Shown piece by piece: positions 11,875 to 21,900 of a stretch of DNA of 64,000 nucleotides. The notes beneath the pieces were generated by a model. The model was not told where the DNA came from. It made no database searches and was given only the letters and a program-made list of their open reading frames with translations. The translations under genes were made by a program, and so were the position numbers. The stretch comes from Calliopum simillimum (taxonomy: Eukaryota > Arthropoda > Insecta > Diptera > Lauxaniidae): positions 122,411,309-122,475,308 of the forward strand of contig OX638368.1 of the NCBI GenBank assembly GCA_951812925.1. The letters are read 5' to 3'. Every line of letters begins with the position of its first letter. The stretch's first letter is position 1.

Positions 11875-12320
11875 TTGTGGTTGATAGTGGTGTTGTTGAT
11901 AGTAATGTTGTTGTTGTTGTTGTTAGTAGTATTTTTGTTGTTTTGCTAGTGTTGTTGATGTTGTTAGTAGTGTTGTTGTTTTGTTAGTGTTGTTCTTGTT
12001 GTTGCTGCTGTTGTTGTTGTTATTGGTGTTGTTGATGTTGTTGTTGTTAGTGTTGTGTTTTTTGTTTTGTGAGTGTTGTTGTTGGTTGTATTGTTGGTGT
12101 TGTTATTGTTGTGGATAGTGGTGTCATTGTATTTGGTAGTGGTGGTGTCGTTGTTGTTATTATAACGACTCGAACGCCAGGCCAGATATTGTCGTCAAGG
12201 TTGCTATTCCTGGCCCCCCAATAGGATGGTCTCTCTGAGACATTGCTGTTGTTGTTAGTGGTGGTGCTGTTGTTGTTTTTGTTAGCGATGCTTTTGTTAG
12301 TGGTGGTGTTGTTGTTGTAA
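11875..12320. repeat. (GTT)n microsatellite with an interrupting non-repeat island
   Basis: About 445 bases of imperfect GTT/TTG repeat with GTG and AGT variants. Bases about 12,155-12,240 are a GC-richer, non-repetitive island. The Asn/Thr-rich ORF on the minus strand comes from the repeat and is not called. Confidence 0.8.
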
Positions 12321-12992
12321 TATTTGCTAAATTTCATGAAAATTTCTTTAGCTTAATCTTTGTTTTTCTATAAAATATGCCCTAATAATGCAAATTCAGC
12401 TTTAAATGGATTACCTTATGAAGGAAAATAGATAAGGCTTCCATATTTTGTTTCTACAGCTATAGGTTATTAAGGTATTTTTTTAATTTATAATAGTTTT
12501 TTTAAAAAAAAACTGGTCAAGATTTTTACAAAATCACCATTTCTAGAAAACCATAGCTTGGATTTTAAACTTTTTCGAAATAATTTTGTACCCAGTTAAA
12601 ATATCTTTCATATAACATCAACATTTTTGAAATCCATCAAGGGGTTCAGAACTTATATCGGTTTTTATAAAAGCTATATCCCGATCTTCCGATGACCATA
12701 TCTCCAAAACTAGGTCCGAGCGACACTTTTTGATTAAACATTTTTTGTAAGAATTATAACTTTAACAAGAAAAGTTTGGTTTAAACCAAATTGGGTTCTG
12801 GGAGCAACGCTTGACTTTAGCCAAAAATTCAAAGATGAAAGACGATTTATCATACGATTATTTACGAATTCCAGCGCCAATTCAAGCCAGTAAAAATTTT
12901 CAACGAATGGCAAACTGCATATGGAGCGAATGCACCATCTATTCAGACTATTTTAAATTGGTTTCAAAGATTCCAGAAATTTGCCCAGCACT

Positions 12993-13053
12993 ATGTTCTA
13001 CAGATATGGGGCCTAATGATTTCTGGTTATTTTCAAGAATTAAAAAAAAAAAA
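12993..13053 (+). pseudogene. Short mariner-like scrap
   Basis: CSTDMGPNDFWLFSRIKK resembles the mariner stretch around the third catalytic Asp (SPDLAPxDFxLFPxIK). The flanking frame is not recognisable, so this is a small relic at best. Confidence 0.45.
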
Positions 13054-13057
13054 TCTA

Positions 13058-13175
13058 GCCCAGTGGTCAAAATTCGATCACAAACAAAAAATTTTGGTAC
13101 TTTTTGGAAACTTGAAGTACCTTTTTTGCTATCTGGTAAAAAATAGAAAAACTCATAATCATCCCTGGTACGATG
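13058..13175 (+). repeat. Dispersed repeat with CCCAGTGGTCAAA motif, copy 1
   Basis: CCCAGTGGTCAAAATTCGA followed by AATTTTGGTACTTTTTGG recurs at 37,862-37,945 (+) and 57,548-57,672 (inverse). About 110 bases are shared, without coding content. Confidence 0.5.
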
Positions 13176-13394
13176 TAAAGCAAAACGTAAACATATAAAA
13201 AACATGAAGTTACTGCTTTGCATTTTGCTTCATCCTATTTTTGGGATTTCCCGAATTTCAAAATCTTGAATTAGCCAAAATCTTGAAAAAATAAATTAAT
13301 CTTCAAAAAAAAAAAAAATCTCGAAAAATCAAAATCTTGAAAAATCTTGGAAATTAAATATGTCTACTTTTTTAAATAAATATTATTTTTTCCA

Positions 13395-13738
13395 CACTTT
13401 GAAGGAAAGTGGAAAAAAACGCGCTCACCGGTTTAACTGTTGCATCGATTTTTATGGAGATAGGGAACGATAAGGAACGATAACAAAACCATTATGTTTT
13501 TAAGTAAGAGGTGCCACGCCTCTTCATAGAAAAAACGATCACACGGTTAAACTACTGCGTCGATTTTAATGAAATTTGGTAAAGTGATAGGGCTAGTACC
13601 AAGGAACGAAAACATGACCATTATGTTTTTAGGACGGTGCCACGCTTCTTAATAGAAAAACGTTCTGACGGTTAAGCCACAGCATCGATTTTTATGAAAT
13701 TAAGTACGCAGATAGGGTTAATACTAAGGAACAATTAT
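13395..13738 (-). repeat. Tandem array of about 125-base modules
   Basis: Nearly three units each contain a GGTTAA-type block, GCATCGATTTTTATG, AAGGAACGA, CCATTATGTTTTTA and GGTGCCACGC. A further piece at 14,745-14,800 lies beyond the copia fragment, which therefore inserted into this array. The same module occurs in reverse at 56,330-56,720. Confidence 0.65.
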
Positions 13739-13815
13739 AATAATTATTGAAATTTGTATACTTGTTAATAATTTACTATACATTTGCGTTCATGTATTTT
13801 TACTTTTAATTTAGA

Positions 13816-14698
13816 AGTTTAATTTTTCTATCAATTTGTAAAAATAATTTTTTCATTCTGAAATAAAATTTGTCGAATATAACACGGTTGGCTCCTGCTT
13901 CTACTTTGCTGATTTTGCAAGGAAAAAGAATCATGTCCTTTGCATAACAATGATCAGTATCAAAGTTTACTCGGTTCCTTGCTGTATGTTGCTGTTAATA
14001 CGCGTCCAGATATTGCAGCAAGTGTGGCAATTTTAGCTCAAAAGGCAAGCAGTCCAAATGAAGAAGACTGAAACGAGTTAAAAAGAGTAATGAAGTATCT
14101 GAAAGGAACTGCTGACTTTTATTTACTCCTTGGTAATTCGAATGCTGAAAAAGACCAACTAATTGGATATGCAGATGCTAATTGGGCAGAATGTCGACAA
14201 GACCGGAAATCGAATTTTGGCTACATATTTATGCTTAATGGTGGTACTGTTAGCTGGGCATGTAGAAAGCAAACATGCGTTTCCTTGTGAACAACTGAAT
14301 CGGAATTTATAGCTCTCTCAGAAGCAGCGAAAGAAGCTATTTGGATTCGAAACGTCCTTAGTGATCTACATTGTCAACAATCTGCTCCTACTACTATATT
14401 TGAGGACAACCAAAGTTGTCTCAATTAATCAAAGAAGAACGACTAAGCAACAGATCCAAACACATTGACACAAAGTTCCATTTCGTTAAAGACTTTGTGG
14501 ACAAGAAAGTAATCATCTGTAAGTACTGCCTCTCAGAAGAAATGACTGCAGATATGATGACGAAACCTTTGTCCGCAACAAGGCTTGAACAACTTCGAAC
14601 TATAGCAGTTTAATTTTTCTATCAATTTGTTAAAATAATTTTTTCATTCTGAAATAAAATTTGTCGAATATAACACGGTTGGCTCCTGCTTCTACTTT
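13816..14698 (+). mobile_element. Copia-type fragment between 92-base direct repeats
   Basis: The 92-base segments 13,816-13,907 and 14,607-14,698 differ at a single position and end TGGCTCCTGCTTCTACTTT. Between them is a piece of Ty1/copia pol (separate entry). The repeats are probably parts of LTRs, but they lack clear TG...CA ends and I see no target duplication. Most of gag-pol is missing. Confidence 0.7.
13915..14613 (+). pseudogene. Copia pol remnant: RT end and RNase H
   Basis: The frame gives QYQSLLGSLLYVAVNTRPDI, VMKYLKGTADFYLLLG, IGYADANWAECRQDRKSNFG, TESEFIALSEAAKEAIWIR and, after a one-base frameshift at about 14,428, SNRSKHIDTKFHFVKDFV and ADMMTKPL. This is the standard C-terminal part of copia pol. 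In-frame stops at about 14,069 and 14,288 plus the frameshift make it dead. Confidence 0.9.
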
Positions 14699-14804
14699 CC
14701 TTATTTTCTATTTGCAATAATAATATTACCATAATCTTTGTAAGTAGGCGGTGCCCAGTATTAGAATAGAAAATAAAAAAATCGATTTTTATGGAATTAA
14801 AGAA

Positions 14805-15010
14805 TACATTCTATGCGTAGGTTTTTTGAATATTTTTTATTAAAATGTGTAACTTAATTTCAGATAAAGAATTTTAGAGAAACCTACGCATTCAAGATTT
14901 TGCTCTTACAAGTTTTTGATTTTTTAAGATGTAGCTTTGTAGATATTGGTTTTATATGTTTTGAAATTCGGTCAAAAGACCCCAAATCCCTATTTTCAGC
15001 TCTGTGGCAA
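14805..15010. other. Intergenic sequence without recognised feature
   Basis: AT-rich. A short pair CTATGCGTAGGTTTTT (14,812) and AAACCTACGCAT (14,880) forms a small inverted repeat. Confidence 0.35.
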
Positions 15011-15017
15011 CATATTC

Positions 15018-15246
15018 ATTCATGTTTTCAATTCCGATATTGATCGGTGTCGAAATAGAATCAATCTTAAGGTGTTCTGCGTTTCGAAAAACAAAGTGAA
15101 ATAGGAATTTTAGTGCAATACATAAAATTGGTTACTGGTTTCAATCCGATTTACTGAAACGTAATGCCGATGTAGTGTTCAATATCGAAACGCAGAACAC
15201 TTTAAGATTGATTACGATCGATATCGGAATTGAGAACATGCCTGAT
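15018..15246. mobile_element. Palindromic MITE, family A, copy 2
   Basis: Arms 15,022-15,089 and 15,186-15,240 share AACATG ends, CAATTCCGATAT, AATCAATCTTAA and GTTCTGCGTTTCG. The outer sequence and layout match the palindrome at 445-688. Confidence 0.65.
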
Positions 15247-15249
15247 TAA

Positions 15250-15960
15250 AACAATTTTAAGTTTGTGCAAATCTACACACAAATACTTTTCGAGTGGTAT
15301 ATAACTCAAAGCCGTTCTTCATTTCTAACATAGTAAAAAAAGGGTTAGAAATCTTTGTCCTGCATATAAATTGATGCGGAGATAATTAATGTAGTTAATA
15401 CAAAAATCGAGAAGCTTCAGAAGCACGATTTTAAGGACTGTTTTAACAAGTGGAAAAATGTATAGAAGTTAATGGCGATTATGTAGAGAAGATTAAAAAG
15501 CATGAAGACCAAATAGAAAAAATATTTTAACTGTTGTTATTTTTTTTCTTCTAACCAACTCTGCGAACTTTTGTTAGTCCTCTCTTTTTTTATTATTTAT
15601 ATTGTTTATTTTATTTTTTTATATGTATGTATATTATATTATATTTATTTTTATTATATTGTTCACTAATTCTATTGTTCGCGCACTCATACATACACAA
15701 ATTATTAGACTAAATCCCACTTGTATTTCATGACAAAAATGTATCCACTTGTGTCCACTAAACAACTTATCGAAAATGCTTACGAGTATAAAATAAAAAA
15801 GGATGTCAACAACTAAATCGATGAAAGCACAAAATTAATTTATTTGCGCATATTGTTCAGTAAGTAAGTAGGTAATTGAAATGATATATTGTACAAAACA
15901 AATTTAAATCATATTAAAAATTTAATTATGTACATATTTTTTAAAAATTTATAAAATTTT
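15250..15960. other. AT-rich stretch without recognised feature
   Basis: Includes a (TATT/ATTT)-rich run at about 15,590-15,660. No gene evidence. Confidence 0.35.
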
Positions 15961-15966
15961 CTCAAT

Positions 15967-16072
15967 GGCCCTTATCATGAACAAACATTCTCGAGAATAT
16001 TTTCTCAGACTGCAATGGAGACTGCAAAGCAGACTAAGTAAAAATTTTCGAGATAAGGCCCAATATAAAATA
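15967..16072. mobile_element. Hairpin MITE, copy 1
   Basis: GGCCCTTATCATGAACAAAC at the left and TTCGAGATAAGGCCCAAT at the right form imperfect inverted ends around CTCAGACTGC. A related, more diverged copy is at 33,185-33,278. Confidence 0.5.
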
Positions 16073-16468
16073 AGGTAATTTATTTGTAACAAGAGCCTAA
16101 AACAGTGCAACAAAATATATTAAAAATTGATAACTAAGTTTAAATAGAGTTTTGAATTGCATAACTTTAGGCGCTTCTTAAGCAAATATTTGAAATTTTT
16201 TGTGTTTATTTCTTCTAATCTGCACTAAAATCTTTTAAACTTGTATCGACATTTAAATAATTTTTCTTTTAATTCTACTATTCGATACTTTCGAATCATG
16301 CCATTTTTTTTTCAATATTTCTCGGCTTATTTGAGTTTTATTGATGTTTTTCATAGCCAAAGTATTTTAAATTAATTTTTTTTTTCGACTTAATTGATAT
16401 TCGATAGTATTCAAATTTTATGGACTAACTTTATTCTGACTTAAATCAATCTCTACGTCATGTTATAT

Positions 16469-16623
16469 CAGTGGCGGATCCAAAGGGGGCGATCGGCCCC
16501 CCTCTCAAACCAAGTGATTACATTTTTTTTTAAAATTATATATAAAGATTTTAAAAACATTCTGTTATTATCTTGAAATAAAGTCAATCGGCCCCCCTCT
16601 TGACAATGCTGGATCCGCCACTG
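16469..16623. mobile_element. hAT-type MITE with perfect 8-bp target duplication
   Basis: 155 bases bounded by CAGTGGCGGATCCA and its inverse TGGATCCGCCACTG style end, flanked on both sides by TGTTATAT (16,461-16,468 and 16,624-16,631). The CAGTGGCGG terminus and 8-bp duplication fit the hAT superfamily. Subterminal GGCCCCCCTCT blocks are also inverted. No transposase, so it moved in trans. Confidence 0.9.
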
Positions 16624-16935
16624 TGTTATATAATTATATATATTTTAGTCCATAATATGATTTTTTTTACTGTTTCACAGTTAAGCTACAAAAAGTCGGT
16701 ACTTACAAACTAAAAATAATACGGCGTAGATAGTTTGTATTACGAAATACATATTTCTGAATGATAACATTACTTTTAGTTCTGCTTAAATATTTATTCA
16801 CGCCAGTTTAAAAAACTGCTATCTTCGGAAATATTTTGAAATTCCGTTAAATTAAAAAAATTACCAGAACACATTTAAATAAATTGTTTTACTGAAAATG
16901 CGTGTAATTAGCAAGACCTTATACAATATATACCT

Positions 16936-17227
16936 AATGGGTGGGCCGTGTGCTGGTCGATTTTGCTTAAAAAATCATCATTACATGTATCGATTCAAAT
17001 GCTAAAGCATAATATTATTCGAGCTATGCAAGAAATAGAGCTCCAAACTCTCGAAAATGTACTCAAAAGTTAGGCTTTATTATACTATTGCGCCAGATGA
17101 GGCAATCATGAATGAATGAAATTATACAAAATATTTAATCGCAGTCAGTCTGAAGACTGTGAAAAAAATTACAAGGGGCTTATTTTTAGCAAACTTTGGA
17201 AAGTAGCCAGCATGTGGCCCACCCTTT
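16936..17227 (+). mobile_element. Internally deleted Tc1/mariner-like transposon relic
   Basis: Inverted ends GGGTGGGCCGTGTGCTGG and CCAGCATGTGGCCCACCC, next to TA dinucleotides, enclose about 250 bases. One frame gives QEIELQTLENVLKS followed by a broken Cys/Gly-His stretch, reminiscent of the C-terminus of some mariner-related transposases. The ends are clear; the coding call is weak. Confidence 0.6.
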
Positions 17228-17229
17228 AT

Positions 17230-17680
17230 ATTAATATTTTTAAATTATATTATTTACGAGAATAGAACATTCATAATATATATGTATTATCCGTCAAGTG
17301 ATATAAATTAACTGTAAGAAAAATATTTGTTATAGTCTTTTTCGGTTCTGGTAACCTAAAGCAACGAAACGAAACGCATCCGATAGCTGTACTCATTTAT
17401 TTCATTTGTTTGAGAGAAAAAGTAATTACTTAACTTTTATTATTTAATTTTAATTTTATTTTGTATTAAAAAGTTTTTTAGATTTGAAGAGTTTTGTGAA
17501 TAGTTGAAAAAATGGTTTAATTAATCGTAGTCAGAAAAGAATTAACTTTTTGAAGTTGAAAAAGAAAAATAACACCAAAATAAACCTTAAAACTATACGG
17601 AAAACGAAAAAAATTGCTAGAACATGAAAGCATGGGGGCTAAACAAGAGGCAGAAGTAAAACAAACTTCTTAAAAGCCTA
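17230..17680. other. AT-rich stretch without recognised feature
   Basis: No motif or repeat arm noted. Confidence 0.35.
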
Positions 17681-17685
17681 AAAAG

Positions 17686-17918
17686 TACTATCCTTAGTCT
17701 TCAAACAAAGCTATGAATTGGCCTTGTATAGTATGATTTCTCCTTGAAATGTTATGATCATTTGAAAATGAGACCATGGAGTGAAAAAACATATAAGAAT
17801 GCAAGTACGATTTTTAACTTTCATGAATTATTTTAAAGTGGTCATAACTTTTTAAAGAGAAATCATACAAGACCAATTCAGAGCTTATTTTGAAGACGAA
17901 GCATAGGACTATGCGATG
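17686..17918. mobile_element. Palindromic MITE, family C, copy 1
   Basis: Arms of about 58 bases (17,690-17,747 and 17,857-17,913) contain CTTCAAA, AGCT, AATTGG and GTATGATTTCTC or their complements. Right-arm sequence recurs at 31,820-31,915 inside the last Hmgcr intron. Confidence 0.65.
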
Positions 17919-17924
17919 CATTTA

Positions 17925-18480
17925 GTAGACAAGAGCAAAACAATTTGGTGTTTCCACTATGCGTAGTTCGCCCCGGATTCAGCACCAACAAATACATCGA
18001 AAAATTACTATTTTGGTTTGTTGTGATTTCTTCATATGTACCGTTTTTCGACCTCATTTTAAAACGATCAGCTACGATTTCTTTCGGAACATATTTCGAA
18101 AGTATGAAATCGCTGGAATAAGATGCCGTGAACAGTTTTATTATGCCTCTTTATGAAACTTATTTTTGATTAAAAATATTTGTGGAAAGATAACACAAAA
18201 AAAAGTATTTTTATTTGACTTCAAATTAAAAAATTGGTATGACAAATGTACAAACGAATTATAGGGAATTTAACGAGGATTCCAAAAAAAAAAAAAATGA
18301 TAGCGGGGTATATTAATTGGACCTTTGTCATACATACTAAAATGGCTTCCAAAGTCAAAAATTAGGGGAAAAAAATTTAAAATATCAATTTTTAGGGTTC
18401 AGAACTTTGCGAAACTTTTGAAACTATCAATTCAAATGAAAACATTTTGACATAATTTAATTAAGTTTTTATCTTTTTTT
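17925..18480. other. AT-rich sequence upstream of Hmgcr
   Basis: Ends in the polypyrimidine tract of the presumed 5' UTR acceptor, so most of it is probably intron of the Hmgcr primary transcript. Confidence 0.4.
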
Positions 18481-18488
18481 ATTTGCAG

Positions 18489-18970
18489 ATTATTGAGAGG
18501 CAGTTGCAACACAAACAACAAGAACAACAACAATATTTATAGCGCCACTTGCAATTATAAAGCTACAAACGGGCGCAACGACAAGCAAATTGATTCTTCA
18601 ATTGTTTATATTGAATTCATCAACGGCAACAACATAATCTTCTTACACTGATTTAAACGTATATGTGGTATCGCATACGCGAAAAAAAATTATTGTGTAT
18701 GTATATGAATTTGTGCATACGTGTTTGATATTTAACACACACAAGAACTCTCTGCACACATAGAAAAAGACTGGCATTGTATTACAATTACAAATGCAAC
18801 GAACAATTTTGAAATTTGATTGAAAATCAAAATTCTTGAAAAAAGTTAACTAATATTTATAAAAAAAATCCTAAGATTTCTGTCTACTGCATTATTAAAC
18901 TCTTCACTGTGACAAAATTCGTTCCAATAACTTTGACAACATTCAAAAAATACAACAAAAAACGATCAGA
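18489..18970 (+). other. Hmgcr: Probable 5' UTR exon of Hmgcr
   Basis: A good splice acceptor (T-rich tract ending ATTTGCAG at 18,481-18,488) lies 482 bases before the Hmgcr start codon, and the sequence after it changes from very AT-rich to CAA/ACA-rich. I infer that an upstream non-coding exon is spliced here and that the promoter lies further left, but I cannot find that exon. Transcription could equally start inside this stretch. Confidence 0.45.
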
Positions 18971-21900
18971 ATGATTGGACGTTTATTTCGTGCACATGGT
19001 GAATTTTGTGCGTCACATCCCTGGGAAGTCATTGTGGCATTGCTGACAGTGACAGCATGCATGCTGACAGTTGACAAACAGGGTGCATTGGGGAGTAACG
19101 AAACAACGTCAACAATACCACCATCATCATCGTCATCCAGTCAAACCTCCTCTAGTCGACTTCGCCCATGTCAGGGCTGGAGTCAGTCATGTGATGGCTT
19201 GGAGGCTGAATACAATGCAGCCGATGTTATTCTCATGACAATTGTACGTTGCTCAGCGGTGCTTTATTGCTATTATCAATTTTGTAGTTTGCACAAGCTT
19301 GGCTCCAAATATATTCTTGGTAAGTAGTATTTAACCACCATCAACAATAACAAAAACAACAACCACAAGTACTCGTGTGTAACTAAAATAAGCGAATGCA
19401 TGTGCCAAACCCAAACTAATTTTACACAACCCAACCCAACTCAGTCCAACCGAATTGAAATGGAATATTGCGCAATGTCTGTGTGTTTTCCTATTCAATT
19501 GTATTATTTTCGCACAAGTGCCCGCATATTTGTCAGAAAAATTAGCATGATTAGATGTTTTGATTTGTGCTCTTCTCAAATTTTGAACTTCCCCATTGGA
19601 GATGTTGACTTGGAAACAAAGTTGAAGGGTAATTTAAAAATATTAATTTGTTGAGAGTACTACCGAGAGGATAAGCAAAAGTCAATGCTATTTGTATTAA
19701 AGTTTTGAATCAACATTCGTTAGAAGTGGAGACAAAGTTATTTTAAAGCGTTTTCTTTTTTTCTTTTCATGGTAGTTGCACCCATATAGATTGTAGTTAA
19801 AAATTACATCTCAAAGCTTAATCAATGAGAAAATGGAATAAAAGAATTTGTATTAAAAACCCTGTAAGAGCGCAGACCATTCCAAAACTAGTTTTTAAAC
19901 TACTCCATGTGAGCGACCGACTAGTCCAAATTCCATCACAAAACTACTTTTTTTATAAAAATTACTTCCTCTTCCAGGGTGCCTCAGGTGGTGTGGAATG
20001 TGAGACCAACCTCCAATAATTTTTCCCCTCCTTATTTTACCCGAACATACTTACCTACTTAATTTTTGCAGAGGAGCCCCTTTAAGTGGTGAAGATGTAG
20101 GGTAAGTATGTTCGTGGAAAATGTTAAAAGAAAAAAAATAATGCAGGTCTCACATTTTACCCCTCCCAAGTCATCATGGAAGTGGGTAGATTTGATTTCC
20201 CTAAGGGGTTGAGATAGGGGGTAAATGTGTGCGAGGAAAATGTTAAAGGCAAAAAAGTAATGGAGTTTGGTCTTATAGTACGTATCCACCGGAGGTTAAT
20301 AAGGTGCTGCTTCGAGAGGTGCTCCCGTGATTTGGCATACAAAAATAAATCTACCAAGTAGCACCTCTCAACTTTGGCAAAAACTTAACAAATAAAAGAA
20401 AAATACTAAAAAGAAAAGGAAAAACAACTTATATTTCCCACTTATGACATTTGCTGGCAAGACTTGTAGAACTCATCACAGCTAAATCTTCGGTGAAAAC
20501 GTTGTATTACTCTCTACCCCATCAAGGATACCGTGAAAATGGAGAGAGTCAATTTCATAAATTTCATAAAAACGTAATTTTTGCAGGGGAGCCCCTCTAA
20601 GGGGGTATCCAAATCACATTATTAAGAATCTTTAAACAACACTAAATCATGCCTAAGGTCGCGATCAGAGTGCGTGCTTTGAGCAAAGTTTCGCTCAAAG
20701 CAAAGCGTTGCGAAGATCAAGTTGCGTATAGCAATCAGAGTGGGCGCTTTGAGCAAAGTATGCAAATGTGAAGTAAAAACGAAATGTAACAAATACATAA
20801 AATGATGGAAAAATAGTTATTGATTGCTATTTTACCTATTCTTTCATTTTCCTGTTTAAATTCGACAAAAAACACATAAAAATGTTATTTTGAAATCTTC
20901 ATTCCCACGCAAAAACAAAATATTCCCATGGTGAACCCATTCAGACTTCACTTTTAACGCTAGGAATGATGAGATTGAAAACGTCAACAGCTTCATTTAT
21001 GTACATGGGCGATGGGATGAAAGAGAATATTACCAGAAGAATCTTAAAATTTAAGGGCATACAAATATGATCAGTATAAAGAGTTTAACATGCTGAATCT
21101 AGATCTGCTTTTTATTTATTTCCGTCACTTCTCAGTTTTCAGATAAAATGACTAATCCGAAATCACGATTTACATCCGTGGAAAAATAAACTAAAATATT
21201 TTTAGCCGTCAGAATTACAAAAAAAGAATGTCAAACGTTTCAGAAAATAGCAAGAATTTAAAAAAATTTTTAAAATCGGTTCGGCAGATTTTTTTTATGT
21301 CCGTTTTATTGAGTTTATGTACTGAAAATACCAGAAACCGCCTATCATTAATTACTTGAATTTCGCTAGAATCAATATGAAATTTAAAAAATTCTTTGCG
21401 ATTTTATGCGCAATGATCACAACTTCATTTTAACATCAAAAACTTAAGGATGGGATCATATATAACAGAGGCCTTTTGAATGAAAAATGTAGGCCCCTTT
21501 TGCGAATATAAATTAAAAAGTAATAGCAATATAATTGTCTCTTTTTAACTAATGCTAATTAAGCACGTTGAAATAGAGAAAAGTATTTCGTTTTCATTCG
21601 TGTTTCTATTCGAAATAGGGGCCTTAAATACAAGCAGTTATACCAAACCCAAACCCAAAATGAATTGAAATTTTTCGTTCAAAAGAACTCAAGTTTGTTA
21701 TGAATGGTCCAATTCTTAAGTTTTTGGAGCCAAAATAAAGCTGTGATAGTTGCGCACAAAACCAAGAAGAGCTTTTTAATTTTATATGGTTCTAATCTAG
21801 ATTCGTGTAATTAAAGATAAGTGGTTTTTGGTTTTTCCTCAATAAAACGGGCATAAAAAAAATCTGTCGTACTAATTTAAAAAAATTTGTCAGATTTCAT

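Larger units (their letters stand above)
10886..12831. mobile_element. Merlin-type DNA transposon with long inverted repeats
   Basis: Inverted terminal regions of about 340 bases (10,886-11,240 and 12,495-12,831) share AGTCAAGCGTTGCTCCCA near the ends, then AAGTGTCGCTC, a GGAGATATAG block and ATCGGAAGATCGGGATATAG. They enclose a minus-strand transposase remnant, a palindrome and a (GTT)n array. A related pair of arms bounds the element at 44,349-49,119. The superfamily is inferred from the transposase remnant. Confidence 0.75.

Noticed and set aside
12047..12337. Asn/Thr-rich 96-aa ORF
   Set aside because: Composition comes from the GTT microsatellite; no start or splice context. The central island is kept as a finding.
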